DNA from: an uncultured Verrucomicrobiota bacterium
GTDB taxonomy: Bacteria; Verrucomicrobiota; Verrucomicrobiia; Palsa-1439
NCBI GenBank assembly: GCA_903825435.1
Contig: CAIKAP010000133.1
Location: forward strand, 1-50,351
DNA: 50,351 nucleotides
Direction: 5' to 3'
A model generated the notes under the pieces. The model made no database searches and was not told the origin of the DNA. It saw only the letters and a list, made by a program, of their open reading frames with translations. Both the position numbers and the translations under genes were made by a program. Of the stretch, positions 7,424 to 17,074 are shown piece after piece. Positions within the stretch are counted from its first letter, which is position 1, and every line of letters begins with the position of its first letter.

Positions 7424-10245
7424 AACTTGGCGTCCTCGCGCTGACAACCTTGCTCGCTCTGCCGCTTCATGCCGACGACGAAATCAAAACGTTGCTCGAC
7501 CGTTGTTCGGTTACGGTCACGCAAGCGCACGCAGCAGTCGGCGGCTTCGCGACGATGAACAACTCGCCGGTGCTCGGCAACGGTTGTCTCATGGTCACCG
7601 TCGGCAGCGCGTCGAACTCGCTGACGCTTTACCTAGGTAAAACCGATTTCTGGATGGACAAACTCGGTAAAACCGAATGGCAAAGCGGCAACGTCCTCGC
7701 GGGCACGCTCACGATCCGGTTTCCGTCGCTCGCTGGCGCGGCGTTCAAGCAGGCGCAGGACATGCGGTTTGCGGAGACCCGCACCAGCTTCGGCGCGGTC
7801 GAGGTCCGCACCATCACGCCGCACAAAGCCGACAATTTTGTCGTTAACGATATCGTCAACAAGAGTTCCGGTAATGTTCCGGTTGAAATTGAAACGGCCA
7901 CCCAGCCGCACCGGAAGCCGGGAATCGTCTTCGAACTCGACTCTGGCCGCGACGGTGACATCGCGTGGGTGACGCGCAAGACGCCGAAGCCGGAGCCGCA
8001 CGGAGGCGAATTCCGGATGTGGGCTGCTATCGCCACGCGCGTCATTGGTCCCGCCGTCGCTGGCGAGAACACACGGCAGACGTTCACGCTCGCGCCGGGG
8101 CAGATCGCGCGCATCGTGACAAAAATCCACAGTACCGGCCTGCCTGTCACGCCGGATCCGGCGAACCCGCTGCCGTCGACGTTGGGCGCGCTGAAAACGC
8201 TCACGACGGACCAGGCGGAGGCGTCTCTCGCCGGGCACCGCGCGTGGTGGGACGGCTACTGGCGCAAATCCTGGGTGCGGCTCGACGCGGAGCCGCTGGT
8301 CGAGCGCGTTTACTACGGTGCGATGTACGTGCTCGGTTGCGCCGCGAAAGTCGGCCAGTGGCCCGCAGGTTGCAACGGCTGGCCGGTGGACGACGGTGTG
8401 CCGTGGGGTGGCGATTACCACTGGAACTACAACAATCAGGCAACGTTCTACAGCGTCTTCTCGGCGAACCGTGTCGAGTTGAGCGAACCATACGACCGCA
8501 CGGTGAATGCGGCAAATGAGTTTGGCAAGCAACAGGCCGCAGCGAAGAAGGCACCGGGTACACTCTTCTACATCGCGACGGCGCCTGGACATCTCAACGA
8601 GGCGATCACTGTCGACCAGAAGACGCACGCGGTCGAGGCAGCGTTGGTGCAGATCAACCACTGGTATTACACGCACGACATCGAGTGGATGAAGAAGAAC
8701 TACGCGTTCCTCAAGGACGTCGCGGCGTATTGGGACTGGGACCTGTTGCAACACAAACAGGCGGTGCGCGGTGAGTACTATCGCTACGTCATCGCCGACA
8801 GCGCGCCGATGGAACAAGCGGGCCGCGACCGCTTTAACGGCATCACCGGGCTGGCATTTCTCCGACGGTTTTATCGAGGCATGATTGACATCGTCTGCGA
8901 CCTTCACGCTGCCGGGGTCGAGACCGGCTACGGTTCCACCGACCTCGCACGCTGGCAGGATTTTCTTGATCGTCTCAGCGAATACCCGATGAGCTTCGCG
9001 TACGGACGAAAGGTGTTTGCATGGAGCGAACAATCGCTCAACCCGCTATTGACTGAACAGGATTGGATTTTGTACCCGGTGTTTCCCGCCGAACAGGTCG
9101 CGCTAAGTTCCGATCCCGAACTTCTCCGCGTCGCCCGCAATACGCTCGTCATCAAACCGCAATACTACGTTGAGTGGCTGAACAACCCGCCGCAGATTTT
9201 CTCCATCGCCGCCCGCCTCGCGCATCATCCGCCCGAAGTGTTAGAGCGTTTCAAGTGGTACTTCCGTGATCTTGGTATCAACAACTTCAAGAGCGGCGGC
9301 AGCAACACCGGGGGCTGCGGCATCGCCGAGTCCGTCAACAGCATGCTCCTCCAGAGCCACGAAGGTTTCCTCCGTCTCTTTCCCTGCTGGGACCGGCCCG
9401 ATGCGAAGTTCGTCACCATTCGCGCCGTTGGTGCGTTTCTCGTCAGCGCCGAAAAGAAAAACGGCGTCTGTCAGCCGTTCACCGTGCTCAGCGAGAAAGG
9501 CCGCCCGTGCAGCATCCTCAATCCGTGGCCTGGTAAGACGCTGAACGTCAACGGGGCCGAGGTTCACGGCGACCAAGTCTGCATGTTCCCGACCGAGCCG
9601 GGCAAGACCTACACCATCGCTCCGAAAGAACCGCTGCCCGTGTCGCTACCGCACTGGAACGCCGCGCTCTACAAACCCGTTGTCGTTTCCAGTAATCACC
9701 AGCCGCCGGACGAGAAGGACAACTGGGATGCCGCCAAGCTCACCGACGGCACTCGCATCAACACCAAGGCCGGCCATCGCGGCTGGTCGAGCGCGCTTCA
9801 CGACAAACCTGATGCCGCCGAGTGGTTGCAGGTTGACCTCGGCGGAGCCGTTCCCGTGAAGGCGATCAACCTCTGGCCGCTCGACCACGGAGACGCGTGG
9901 CAACACACGCATTGCTCGATGCCGTTCGTCACCAGCGACGAGATTGACCAGTCGTTCGACGGGTTCCCGCTCGACTTCTGCATCCTCGTCTCCCCCGACG
10001 GCAAGAAATGGAGCGTAGTCGCCCAGTGTGAGAACTACCGCAAACCAGTCATCGGTGCCGAGACCTCCGACCTCAAACCCGCCAACGTGACCGGCCCGGA
10101 ACAATTCACCTTTGGCGCTCGCCCTGTCCGCTACATTAAGGTCGGAGTTACGAAGCTGCGTAAGACCCGTTACTTCGGCAAATATGCCATGCAGTTGGCC
10201 GAGATCGAAGCCGTGCGCGACGACGTTATCGAGCCACAACAGTAG
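7420..10245 (+). CDS. secreted six-hairpin glycosidase (GH95-like) with C-terminal F5/8C domain
   Basis: 941 residues. A short signal peptide (KLGVLALTTLLALPLHA) is followed by an N-terminal beta-domain (SPVLGNGCLMVTVGS, LYLGKTDFWMD) like that of GH95/GH65-clan enzymes. The helical core carries PWGGDYHWNYNNQATFY near residue 327 and SGGSNTGGCGIAESVN near 630. Residues about 755-935 form a discoidin (F5/8 type C) module (LTDGTR, EWLQVDLGGAVPVKAINLWP, RYIKVGVTKL) for binding glycan. GH95 enzymes cleave alpha-L-fucose or galactose; the exact family and substrate here are uncertain. It overlaps the GH78 gene by 4 bases and ends the carbohydrate operon. Confidence 0.75.
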   Translation: MKLGVLALTTLLALPLHADDEIKTLLDRCSVTVTQAHAAVGGFATMNNSPVLGNGCLMVTVGSASNSLTLYLGKTDFWMDKLGKTEWQSGNVLAGTLTIRFPSLAGAAFKQAQDMRFAETRTSFGAVEVRTITPHKADNFVVNDIVNKSSGNVPVEIETATQPHRKPGIVFELDSGRDGDIAWVTRKTPKPEPHGGEFRMWAAIATRVIGPAVAGENTRQTFTLAPGQIARIVTKIHSTGLPVTPDPANPLPSTLGALKTLTTDQAEASLAGHRAWWDGYWRKSWVRLDAEPLVERVYYGAMYVLGCAAKVGQWPAGCNGWPVDDGVPWGGDYHWNYNNQATFYSVFSANRVELSEPYDRTVNAANEFGKQQAAAKKAPGTLFYIATAPGHLNEAITVDQKTHAVEAALVQINHWYYTHDIEWMKKNYAFLKDVAAYWDWDLLQHKQAVRGEYYRYVIADSAPMEQAGRDRFNGITGLAFLRRFYRGMIDIVCDLHAAGVETGYGSTDLARWQDFLDRLSEYPMSFAYGRKVFAWSEQSLNPLLTEQDWILYPVFPAEQVALSSDPELLRVARNTLVIKPQYYVEWLNNPPQIFSIAARLAHHPPEVLERFKWYFRDLGINNFKSGGSNTGGCGIAESVNSMLLQSHEGFLRLFPCWDRPDAKFVTIRAVGAFLVSAEKKNGVCQPFTVLSEKGRPCSILNPWPGKTLNVNGAEVHGDQVCMFPTEPGKTYTIAPKEPLPVSLPHWNAALYKPVVVSSNHQPPDEKDNWDAAKLTDGTRINTKAGHRGWSSALHDKPDAAEWLQVDLGGAVPVKAINLWPLDHGDAWQHTHCSMPFVTSDEIDQSFDGFPLDFCILVSPDGKKWSVVAQCENYRKPVIGAETSDLKPANVTGPEQFTFGARPVRYIKVGVTKLRKTRYFGKYAMQLAEIEAVRDDVIEPQQ
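7864..7882 (-). repeat. CCGGAACA motif pair, variant copy
   Basis: The + strand reads AGTTCCGG-TAA-TGTTCCGG: two 8-mers, the first with one mismatch, at the same 11-base spacing as the exact copies in larC and mrdA. It lies inside the GH95-like gene and could be chance on its own. Confidence 0.35.
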
Positions 10246-10576
10246 GGGTGGTGTGCTTTGTCGATAACCCATCCCGGCGAACGCCCCAAAGCCGGCTGTA
10301 ATTGGCGCGTTAACGAAAGGACAACATCGCCGGTCACACACCGTCAAATTTACAAAAGTTCACTTGTCGCTGTCACCGCCGACGGGGAAGACGAGATTCC
10401 AGTTCCGCTCCAGCTTAACTCCATTCGCAACGATTGCGCGAAGAACTTCGATGCCACTCTTGTGTGGGCGGTCAAGGCCGGTTTCGCCGGCGTCGCAGGA
10501 AATCGCGTTCATTATCAGAAGGAGAAAGGAAGTTCTCAACACTGAGCTTTCGGTGTATAAATCAAGTTGCAAACAA
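10246..10576. other. intergenic stretch, no convincing gene
   Basis: 331 bases between the glycosidase and the lipoprotein. Short open frames exist on both strands. The minus frame ending at 10360 gives a protein-like tail (IEVLRAIVANG, ERNWNLVFPVGGDSDK), which may be the relic of a lost gene, but no start, ribosome site or family could be assigned. No tRNA or clear terminator was seen. Confidence 0.4.
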
Positions 10577-10981
10577 ATGAAAGCCTGCACAATTCTCAGC
10601 ATGGTCTTAGTGGTCGCCTTGGCCGTCGGATGCAAACCATCGAGTGAGACCGCTTCTGCAAAAGAGGATCCGTCTGCATTTACGCCATTGACGGGGCGCT
10701 GGGTGCGGCCCGACGGCGGGTACATTCTGATGGTTAACCGCGTTGAGACGGATGGTAAGGTGACGGCCAGTTATTTCAACCCGAACTCGATTCGTGTATC
10801 GCGGGCGCAGGCGTCAGTGGTGGATGGCGTGCTAAAATTGTTCGTCGAGTTGACTGACGAAGGCTATCCTGGTTGTACGTACAAACTGACCTACGACAAA
10901 GCAAATAACCAACTGGCCGGTGTGTACTTTCAGACCGCAATGCAGCAGAGTTACGATATTGTCTTCGAGCGTGCACCATGA
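10577..10981 (+). CDS. small putative lipoprotein
   Basis: 134 residues from the ATG at 10577. The frame stays open upstream to 10364, but the extra residues are Arg-rich and would bury the export signal. The start MKACTILSMVLVVALAVGC looks like a lipoprotein signal with the lipidated Cys at 19, although the lipobox (AVGC) is not ideal. The mature part begins with a Ser/Glu linker and then forms a compact beta-rich domain (LTGRWVRPDGGYILMV, VTASYFNPNSIRVSRA, YKLTYDKANNQLAGVYFQ). That pattern resembles small proteins that report a formula such as lipocalin-like turnover domains, but no family is certain. No strong ribosome site is visible. Confidence 0.65.
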   Translation: MKACTILSMVLVVALAVGCKPSSETASAKEDPSAFTPLTGRWVRPDGGYILMVNRVETDGKVTASYFNPNSIRVSRAQASVVDGVLKLFVELTDEGYPGCTYKLTYDKANNQLAGVYFQTAMQQSYDIVFERAP

Positions 10982-11053
10982 TATGGTAACGGTCGAACCG
11001 GCGCCGCCACCAACCGCTTTTCCTTCTTCTCTACCTCGCGCGTCCGTAATGCG

Positions 11054-13198
11054 CTACCGCCAGACTGATAGGATGCTGGCGTAATCGTCGGTCCAGATGC
11101 GTGTATGCCGGTTTTGTTCCGGTTTCCGCCAGCGCAGATCCGTCAACAGCGGACCGAGGTATGCTTCCTCGCGGCACATCACAGCCCAACTCGATACGAA
11201 CACGCCACGTGCCCGGTTCTCGGCACTCACTGTGTCTTGCTCCTGCACCCGGCACGAGAGACCGGCGTCGCGTGCGAGCGCGGCGATGACCGGCTCCAGT
11301 TTTAGGTGGCGGTTGCTGAAATGGAAGATCAACCAGCCGTCGCGCTCCAAGCGGTCGAGGTACAACCGTGCCGCCTCCCGTGTCAGCAGGTGCATCGGAA
11401 TAGCGTCCGAGCTGTACGCGTCCAGCACCAGCACATCGAACCGCTCCGGCGACCGCTCCAGCGACAACCGAGCGTCGCCAAGCATCACCCTCACTTGGCC
11501 GCGGCAGTCCGCGAGGTACGTGAACAGCCGCGGGTCCCGCGCGATCCGTTCCACCACCGGGTCAATCTCGAAAAACGTCCACGTCTCACCCGGCGCCGCG
11601 TACGCCGCCACCGCGCCCGCGCCGAGGCCGACCGCACCGACTTTCGGCATCGGCCGTCCCGTCCGCCGCCACGCGGCAAACAAGTGGCCAATCGGACCGA
11701 TCCGCGAATAATAGCCGAGCGGCTCCCGTCGCTGGTCGGCTTCCATATTCTGGATTCCGTGCAACGTCGTTCCGTGTTCGAGCCGGTGGAACCGGTCCGC
11801 CACGTCCTTGCGCACCCGGTGGACGCCGAAGAAACTCCGCTCGAGCGCCAGCACCCGTGCCCGCTCGCCCGGCAACCACGTCGCCGCCGCGAACAACGCC
11901 GCCACCGCCAGCCCGAACCGCAGCGACCGTTTCCGCAGCATGAACACCACCGCCGCCGGCACCGCAAGCTTGATCAAGATCGCGTAGCCGGCCATCTCTG
12001 CCGGCCACTGGCGGACCCATTCGCCGAGCGCCCAGCCGCCAACGCCGAGGCCGGCGGGCCACGCGAAGTCCGACCAGCGCGGGCGCTCGATTCTCGATAC
12101 CAGCAGACAGACCAGCGCGACCGACACCGGGTACTCGATCACCCACCGGAACAAAACCGGAGCGAGCAGCGCGTTGAACACGCCGCCGAGCACGCCGCCG
12201 ACCGACACCCACCAGTAGAACTCCGTCAGCCGCTCCGCCGGCGGCCGGTCCGCGGCGAGTTGGCCGTGACATACCATCGCACCGATAAACAGCGCGAGCA
12301 GGTTCCACGCGCCGACCAGCACCACGCTGTGGCCGACCCGCATCCCGTACATCACCGTCAACGGCAACACGACCAACGGCAGCGCCACAGTCATCCAGTG
12401 CGGCTTCAACCACTGGCGTTGCGCGAACACAAGGATGAACGTCACGAGGTAAATCGCCAGCGGCACCACCCACAACAACGGCATTGCCGCCACCTCCATC
12501 GACAGATGCGTCGTCACGCTCAACATCAAGCTCGACGGCGCGAACGCCAGCGCCACCCAGCGCAGCCGTCTTCCCCACACAATCGGTTCCGCCGTTGTCG
12601 CGACAGGCACGTCCCGCCCGCGCCGCCACAACACCACCGCGCACACCGCCACCAGCGCCGCCAGCGCGACGTAGCCCGCGCTCCACCACCACGACTGCGC
12701 GCGCAGCCCCGACATCGGTTCGATCACCACCGGATACGCCAGCAGGCCGATCAAACTGCCCGCGTTGCTGGCCGCGTACAGCCAGTACGGATTCTTCGCG
12801 CCACACGACGCGAACCAGCGTTGCAGCAACGGCGACAACGTCGAGAGCGCAAAGAACGGCAGCCCCACCGTCGCCGTCATCACCAGCAACAACCACGGAA
12901 TCGGGTTCCGCTCCACCGGCGGCGTCCACCCCGCGCCGATCCCCACCGGCAACAACAAGAACGCCGACCCCATCAACGCCACCAGAAAAAGCGCCTGCCG
13001 GCGCGGACTCAGCCGCGTCGCGATCAAATGCGCCCCGCCGTAGCCCACCAGCAGCGCCGCCTGGTAAAACACCATCGCCGTGTTCCACACCGCCGGTGCG
13101 CCGCCGAGCCGCGGCAACACCATCCGCGCAAACATCGGCTCGACGATGAACAACAGCGCCGCCGCCAGGAAGATGGTGATCGCAAAGAGCGCCTGCAT
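11054..13198 (-). CDS. fused membrane transporter/spermidine synthase-like protein
   Basis: 714 residues from the ATG at 13198, where the first membrane helix starts (QALFAITIFLAAALLFIVEP); the frame is open further upstream but gives an Arg-rich leader. The N-terminal two thirds hold about 12 membrane helices with family blocks FARMVLPRLGGAPAVWNTAMV and YAASNAGSLIGLLAYP. The C-terminal third is a cytosolic Rossmann domain (VGLGAGAVAAYA, FFEIDPVVERIA, VLVLDAYSSDAIPMHLLT) like aminopropyltransferases. Such fusions are widespread but their substrate is not established. The gene is divergent from the ferritin-like/receiver gene and contains two CCGGAACA motif copies, one in each orientation. Confidence 0.85.
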   Translation of the reverse strand: MQALFAITIFLAAALLFIVEPMFARMVLPRLGGAPAVWNTAMVFYQAALLVGYGGAHLIATRLSPRRQALFLVALMGSAFLLLPVGIGAGWTPPVERNPIPWLLLVMTATVGLPFFALSTLSPLLQRWFASCGAKNPYWLYAASNAGSLIGLLAYPVVIEPMSGLRAQSWWWSAGYVALAALVAVCAVVLWRRGRDVPVATTAEPIVWGRRLRWVALAFAPSSLMLSVTTHLSMEVAAMPLLWVVPLAIYLVTFILVFAQRQWLKPHWMTVALPLVVLPLTVMYGMRVGHSVVLVGAWNLLALFIGAMVCHGQLAADRPPAERLTEFYWWVSVGGVLGGVFNALLAPVLFRWVIEYPVSVALVCLLVSRIERPRWSDFAWPAGLGVGGWALGEWVRQWPAEMAGYAILIKLAVPAAVVFMLRKRSLRFGLAVAALFAAATWLPGERARVLALERSFFGVHRVRKDVADRFHRLEHGTTLHGIQNMEADQRREPLGYYSRIGPIGHLFAAWRRTGRPMPKVGAVGLGAGAVAAYAAPGETWTFFEIDPVVERIARDPRLFTYLADCRGQVRVMLGDARLSLERSPERFDVLVLDAYSSDAIPMHLLTREAARLYLDRLERDGWLIFHFSNRHLKLEPVIAALARDAGLSCRVQEQDTVSAENRARGVFVSSWAVMCREEAYLGPLLTDLRWRKPEQNRHTRIWTDDYASILSVWR
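11108..11122 (-). repeat. dispersed CCGGAACA motif, in the spermidine synthase-like gene
   Basis: CCGGAACAAAACCGG on the minus strand, near the 3' end of the gene, encoding part of KPEQNR. The same peptide in the same frame is encoded by the copy in mrdA at 32656-32674. Confidence 0.6.
12146..12160 (+). repeat. dispersed CCGGAACA motif, inverted copy
   Basis: The exact 15-mer CCGGAACAAAACCGG on the + strand, so opposite in orientation to the copy at 11108-11122 and to the host gene. It lies in a membrane-helix region and encodes APVLFRW on the minus strand, so it is not tied to one reading frame. Confidence 0.6.
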
Positions 13199-13289
13199 CG
13201 GCCATCTTCTTAGCGACCCGGTTGCGCCGTGGCGAGCGAAAACGGTTGACTCGCCGCACGGTCGGCGGGATGTTCGGCGCCGCTGAACG

Positions 13290-14153
13290 ATGAACATCTC
13301 TGAGATCACCGCGCTGTTGCGCCCCATCGAGGAGGAAGCCCGCGGCGTCTACCGGGAACTGGCGGACGATTTCACCGCGCCGGCGTCGTTGCCGCCGTTT
13401 CTGCGCGCCCTCGCCGAGGACGAAGGCAAACACCTGGAACTGCTCGATACCGCCGAGAAACTGCTGCGGGAAACCGACATCACGACCACGGCGGGCTTGC
13501 GGTTCAGCGCCGCCGACAGCCGGCGGATGATCGCGACCTTGCGCAGCCTGCGCGACCGGGCCGCCGTCGGACGGTTGAGCGAGACGCAGTTGCTGGAGGG
13601 GATCATCGAGGCCGAGTTCTCGGAGTGGAACGACGTGTTCCTCTACGTCATGGCGCATTTCCGCCAGTTGGCGCCGAACTTCCAGCACTACGTCTCCATC
13701 GTCCAACAACATCGCCGCCACATCGAGGAGTACCTCTCGTCGCGGTCCGCCGAGATCCGTCCGCCCAACGCCGCGCGCGCACTGCCGCAGGTCTGGGAGG
13801 AACACATCCTGATTGCTGACGACGACGAGGTGCTGCGGCTGGTGCTCGGCGAGTTCCTGACGCGGCTCGGCAAAGTCACCACCGCCGCCAACGGCGCCGA
13901 AGCGCTGGCTCTGGTGTGGGAGAATTTCTTTGACGTGATCGTATCCGACGTGGACATGCCGGGCCTGACCGGCCTGCAACTGTTCGACGCCGCCACGCCG
14001 ACGGAACAACAGCGTTTCATCTTCATCACCGGCCTGCCCCGGCCGCAGTTGACGGAACTCTGCACACAGGGACGGGCGCAGATGTTGTTGAAACCGTTCT
14101 CGCTGGAGGAACTGCAGGAGGCCGTCGTCTCGGTGTTGAAGAAAGAAGGCTGA
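13290..14153 (+). CDS. ferritin-like (rubrerythrin-type) domain fused to response-regulator receiver domain
   Basis: 287 residues. Residues 1-150 form a four-helix bundle with diiron-type positions: Glu16, a Glu45-x-x-His48 pair in LAEDEGKHLELL, Glu107/Glu109, and HRRH at 141-144 where ExxH would be expected. Residues 172-286 form a receiver domain with the acidic pocket at 177-179, phospho-acceptor Asp220 (VIVSDVDMPG), Thr247 and Lys268 (LLKPF). There is no DNA-binding output domain. The bundle may sense oxygen, peroxide or iron, or may be only a scaffold, since the fourth-helix Glu is replaced. No kinase is adjacent. It converges on the M50 protease gene with two bases between stops. Confidence 0.8.
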   Translation: MNISEITALLRPIEEEARGVYRELADDFTAPASLPPFLRALAEDEGKHLELLDTAEKLLRETDITTTAGLRFSAADSRRMIATLRSLRDRAAVGRLSETQLLEGIIEAEFSEWNDVFLYVMAHFRQLAPNFQHYVSIVQQHRRHIEEYLSSRSAEIRPPNAARALPQVWEEHILIADDDEVLRLVLGEFLTRLGKVTTAANGAEALALVWENFFDVIVSDVDMPGLTGLQLFDAATPTEQQRFIFITGLPRPQLTELCTQGRAQMLLKPFSLEELQEAVVSVLKKEG

Positions 14154-14155
14154 GG

Positions 14156-15073
<918 letters not shown>

Positions 15074-15187
15074 AATCCACCACCGGCGTAACAGAGCCGC
15101 CCGCCCGATACAAGCGTTTTAACGATGCATCTGTGCTTGGCGTTCGGGCCCACTTCGGTTATCTTCTGCGGCAAAGGAGATCATGTC

Positions 15188-15748
15188 ATGAAACGTTTGA
15201 TACTCGCACTTTGCTGCATCGCCGCTGTCACCGCCGTGTTCGCCGCCGGCGCCAAGAAACCCGCCGACACGGGAAAAGCCGACAAGGAAACCACCGACAC
15301 CATCGAATTGTTCAAGAGAACCGACCCGGACATGGTGCTGTGGTTCACCAACGCCGCCGGCTACGCTGTCTTCCCCGGCGTCACCAAGGGAGCCATCGGC
15401 ATCGGCGCCGCGCACGGCACAGGCGAGGTGTTCGAGAAAGAGAAACTCATCGGCTCCGCCTCGCTCACGCAAGTCACGATCGGCTTGCAACTGGGCGGAC
15501 AGGAATACTCCGAGGTGATATTCTTCGAGACCAAGGCCGCGCTGTCCAACTTCACCAGCAACCAGCTCGCCATGAGCGCCGAACTCAGCGCCATCGCCGC
15601 CGCCGAAGGCGCCGCCACCCACGCCAGCTACCAACAAGGCGTGGCCGTGTTTACTCTCGCCAAGGGCGGCCTCATGTTCGAGGCCAGCGTCGGCGGACAG
15701 AAATTCAAGTTCACCCCGCTCGGCGAAACCAAGCCCGCGAAGAAATAG
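15188..15748 (+). CDS. SYLF (YSC84-like) lipid-binding domain protein, secreted
   Basis: 186 residues from the ATG at 15188, with AAAGGAGAT at 15173-15181 as ribosome site; an in-frame upstream start at 15125 would bury the signal peptide (KRLILALCCIAAVTAVFAAG). The SYLF domain is recognised from AAGYAVFPGVTKGAIGIGAAHG, a Gly-rich stretch followed by LTQVTIGLQLGGQEYSEVIFF. The last strand (GGLMFEASVGGQKFKF) is also typical. Members bind phospholipids or phosphoinositides; bacterial versions are usually periplasmic and their role is not settled. It stands alone and converges on apgM. Confidence 0.88.
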   Translation: MKRLILALCCIAAVTAVFAAGAKKPADTGKADKETTDTIELFKRTDPDMVLWFTNAAGYAVFPGVTKGAIGIGAAHGTGEVFEKEKLIGSASLTQVTIGLQLGGQEYSEVIFFETKAALSNFTSNQLAMSAELSAIAAAEGAATHASYQQGVAVFTLAKGGLMFEASVGGQKFKFTPLGETKPAKK

Positions 15749-15759
15749 CCAGACGGCGA

Positions 15760-16980
15760 TTACGCGCCGAACTTGTCGAACCGTTTCGCGTTGGCCTGCA
15801 TGTAACGGATCAGATACTTCGCCTCGAACACGCCAAGCGAACCGTGGTTTGCGGCGCGCTCCGTGAAACGCTCCATGCCGTCCCACCCGGCGATCTCGCC
15901 GGTGATCATCACCGGTTGCGGATGCCAACTGTGCCCCTTCACCGGCACCGGCGTCGAGTGATCGCCGGTAACGACGATCACGTAAGGATTCGCCGCAATG
16001 AGCGTGGCGAGCGCGGCGTCGGCTTCCTCGATGGCGGCTACCTTCGCCGCAAAATTTCCATCTTCACCGGCAGCGTCGGTCGGTTTGACGTGGATGAAGA
16101 GGAAGTCGTACATCTTCATCGCTTCGACGGCCATCTCCATTTCTTCCTGAAGGCTGTGCGCGCCTTCCAGCTTGGTCATGCCGACGAGCTGGGCGAGGCC
16201 CTTGTACATCGGATAGATGGCGATGCAGGCGGCCTTGAGGCCGTAGCGATCGGCGAAAGTCGGGATGTGCGGCTGGTGCGCGATGCCGCGGAGTAGGAAA
16301 CCGTTGGCCGGCTTGCAGTTTTTTAGCAGCGGCAACGCGAGCTTGTAGAACTCAGCGAGAACCTTGGCGGTCTTCTCGGTCTTCGGGTTTGACTCGACGG
16401 GCTTGGCGACGGCAATCGGTTGGCCTTCGCGGCCGGGATCGGAGTTGGTCAGCGGACCTTCGAGACCGGGGCCGCGGAGGACGACAACGAACCGGTGGCC
16501 TTTGCCGGCTTGGATGATGACGTCAACGTCGCCGATCTTCTTGATCTTCTTCTTCAGCAGGTCCACCTGTTTTTCGCAGACGCTGGTGTCAATGCGCCCG
16601 GCGCGGCGGTCGGTAACGAGGCCGTTGGCGTCGAGCGAGCAGAAGTTGGCGCGGGCGGCAACGTCGCCAGCTTTGAGGTCGATACCGACGCCGAGGGCTT
16701 CGATGACGCCACGGCCGACTTCGAATTCAAGCGGGTCGTAACCGAAGAGGCCGAGGTGCCCGGGGCCGCTGCCGGGGGTGATGGCGTGGGCGACGGGGAT
16801 CATGCGACCCATGGCGGATTTCTTCGCGAGTTTGTCGAGGTTCGGCGTCTTGGCAACTTCGAGCGGCGTTTGGAAATTCGTCGTCTCGGTGGCGATGTCG
16901 CCGACGCCGTCAAAGACGACAAGGGCGATCTTGCTGTTGTTGGCGATGGTCAGGTTTTTGTACACGTTGTCGAGGTTCAT
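15760..16980 (-). CDS. apgM: 2,3-bisphosphoglycerate-independent phosphoglycerate mutase, archaeal type (ApgM)
   Basis: 406 residues, with AAGGAGAT just upstream of the ATG. It belongs to the alkaline phosphatase-like superfamily: ALVVFDGVGD at 19-28, the active-site loop TPGSGPGHLGLFGYDP near 68-83, RANFCSLD, RGPGLEGPLTNSDPG, and the metal-binding VVTGDHSTPVPVKGHSWHP near 340. It interconverts 3- and 2-phosphoglycerate in glycolysis and gluconeogenesis in the cytosol. The length fits the family (about 400). The archaeal-type enzyme is common in Planctomycetota/Verrucomicrobiota, so this is not strong evidence of recent transfer. The gene is divergent from the histidine kinase gene. Confidence 0.93.
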   Translation of the reverse strand: MNLDNVYKNLTIANNSKIALVVFDGVGDIATETTNFQTPLEVAKTPNLDKLAKKSAMGRMIPVAHAITPGSGPGHLGLFGYDPLEFEVGRGVIEALGVGIDLKAGDVAARANFCSLDANGLVTDRRAGRIDTSVCEKQVDLLKKKIKKIGDVDVIIQAGKGHRFVVVLRGPGLEGPLTNSDPGREGQPIAVAKPVESNPKTEKTAKVLAEFYKLALPLLKNCKPANGFLLRGIAHQPHIPTFADRYGLKAACIAIYPMYKGLAQLVGMTKLEGAHSLQEEMEMAVEAMKMYDFLFIHVKPTDAAGEDGNFAAKVAAIEEADAALATLIAANPYVIVVTGDHSTPVPVKGHSWHPQPVMITGEIAGWDGMERFTERAANHGSLGVFEAKYLIRYMQANAKRFDKFGA

Positions 16981-17074
16981 TTGTTATCTCCTTAAATTTG
17001 GCCTTGAACCGGCTGATTATTCGCGCCATCGTGGCACACATCCGCGACCGTTGTCAAAGCGGAAAACTAAACAC

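Noticed and set aside
10360-10725. 121-codon minus-strand frame with a protein-like tail
   Set aside because: It lies under the well-supported lipoprotein gene for half its length and has no start signal; only the tail in the gap is noted as a possible relic.
11306-13213. 635-codon frame on the + strand opposite the spermidine synthase-like gene
   Set aside because: Its translation is Arg/His/Pro-rich low-complexity sequence, as expected from the shadow of a GC-rich coding strand, while the minus-strand protein has clear helices and motifs.
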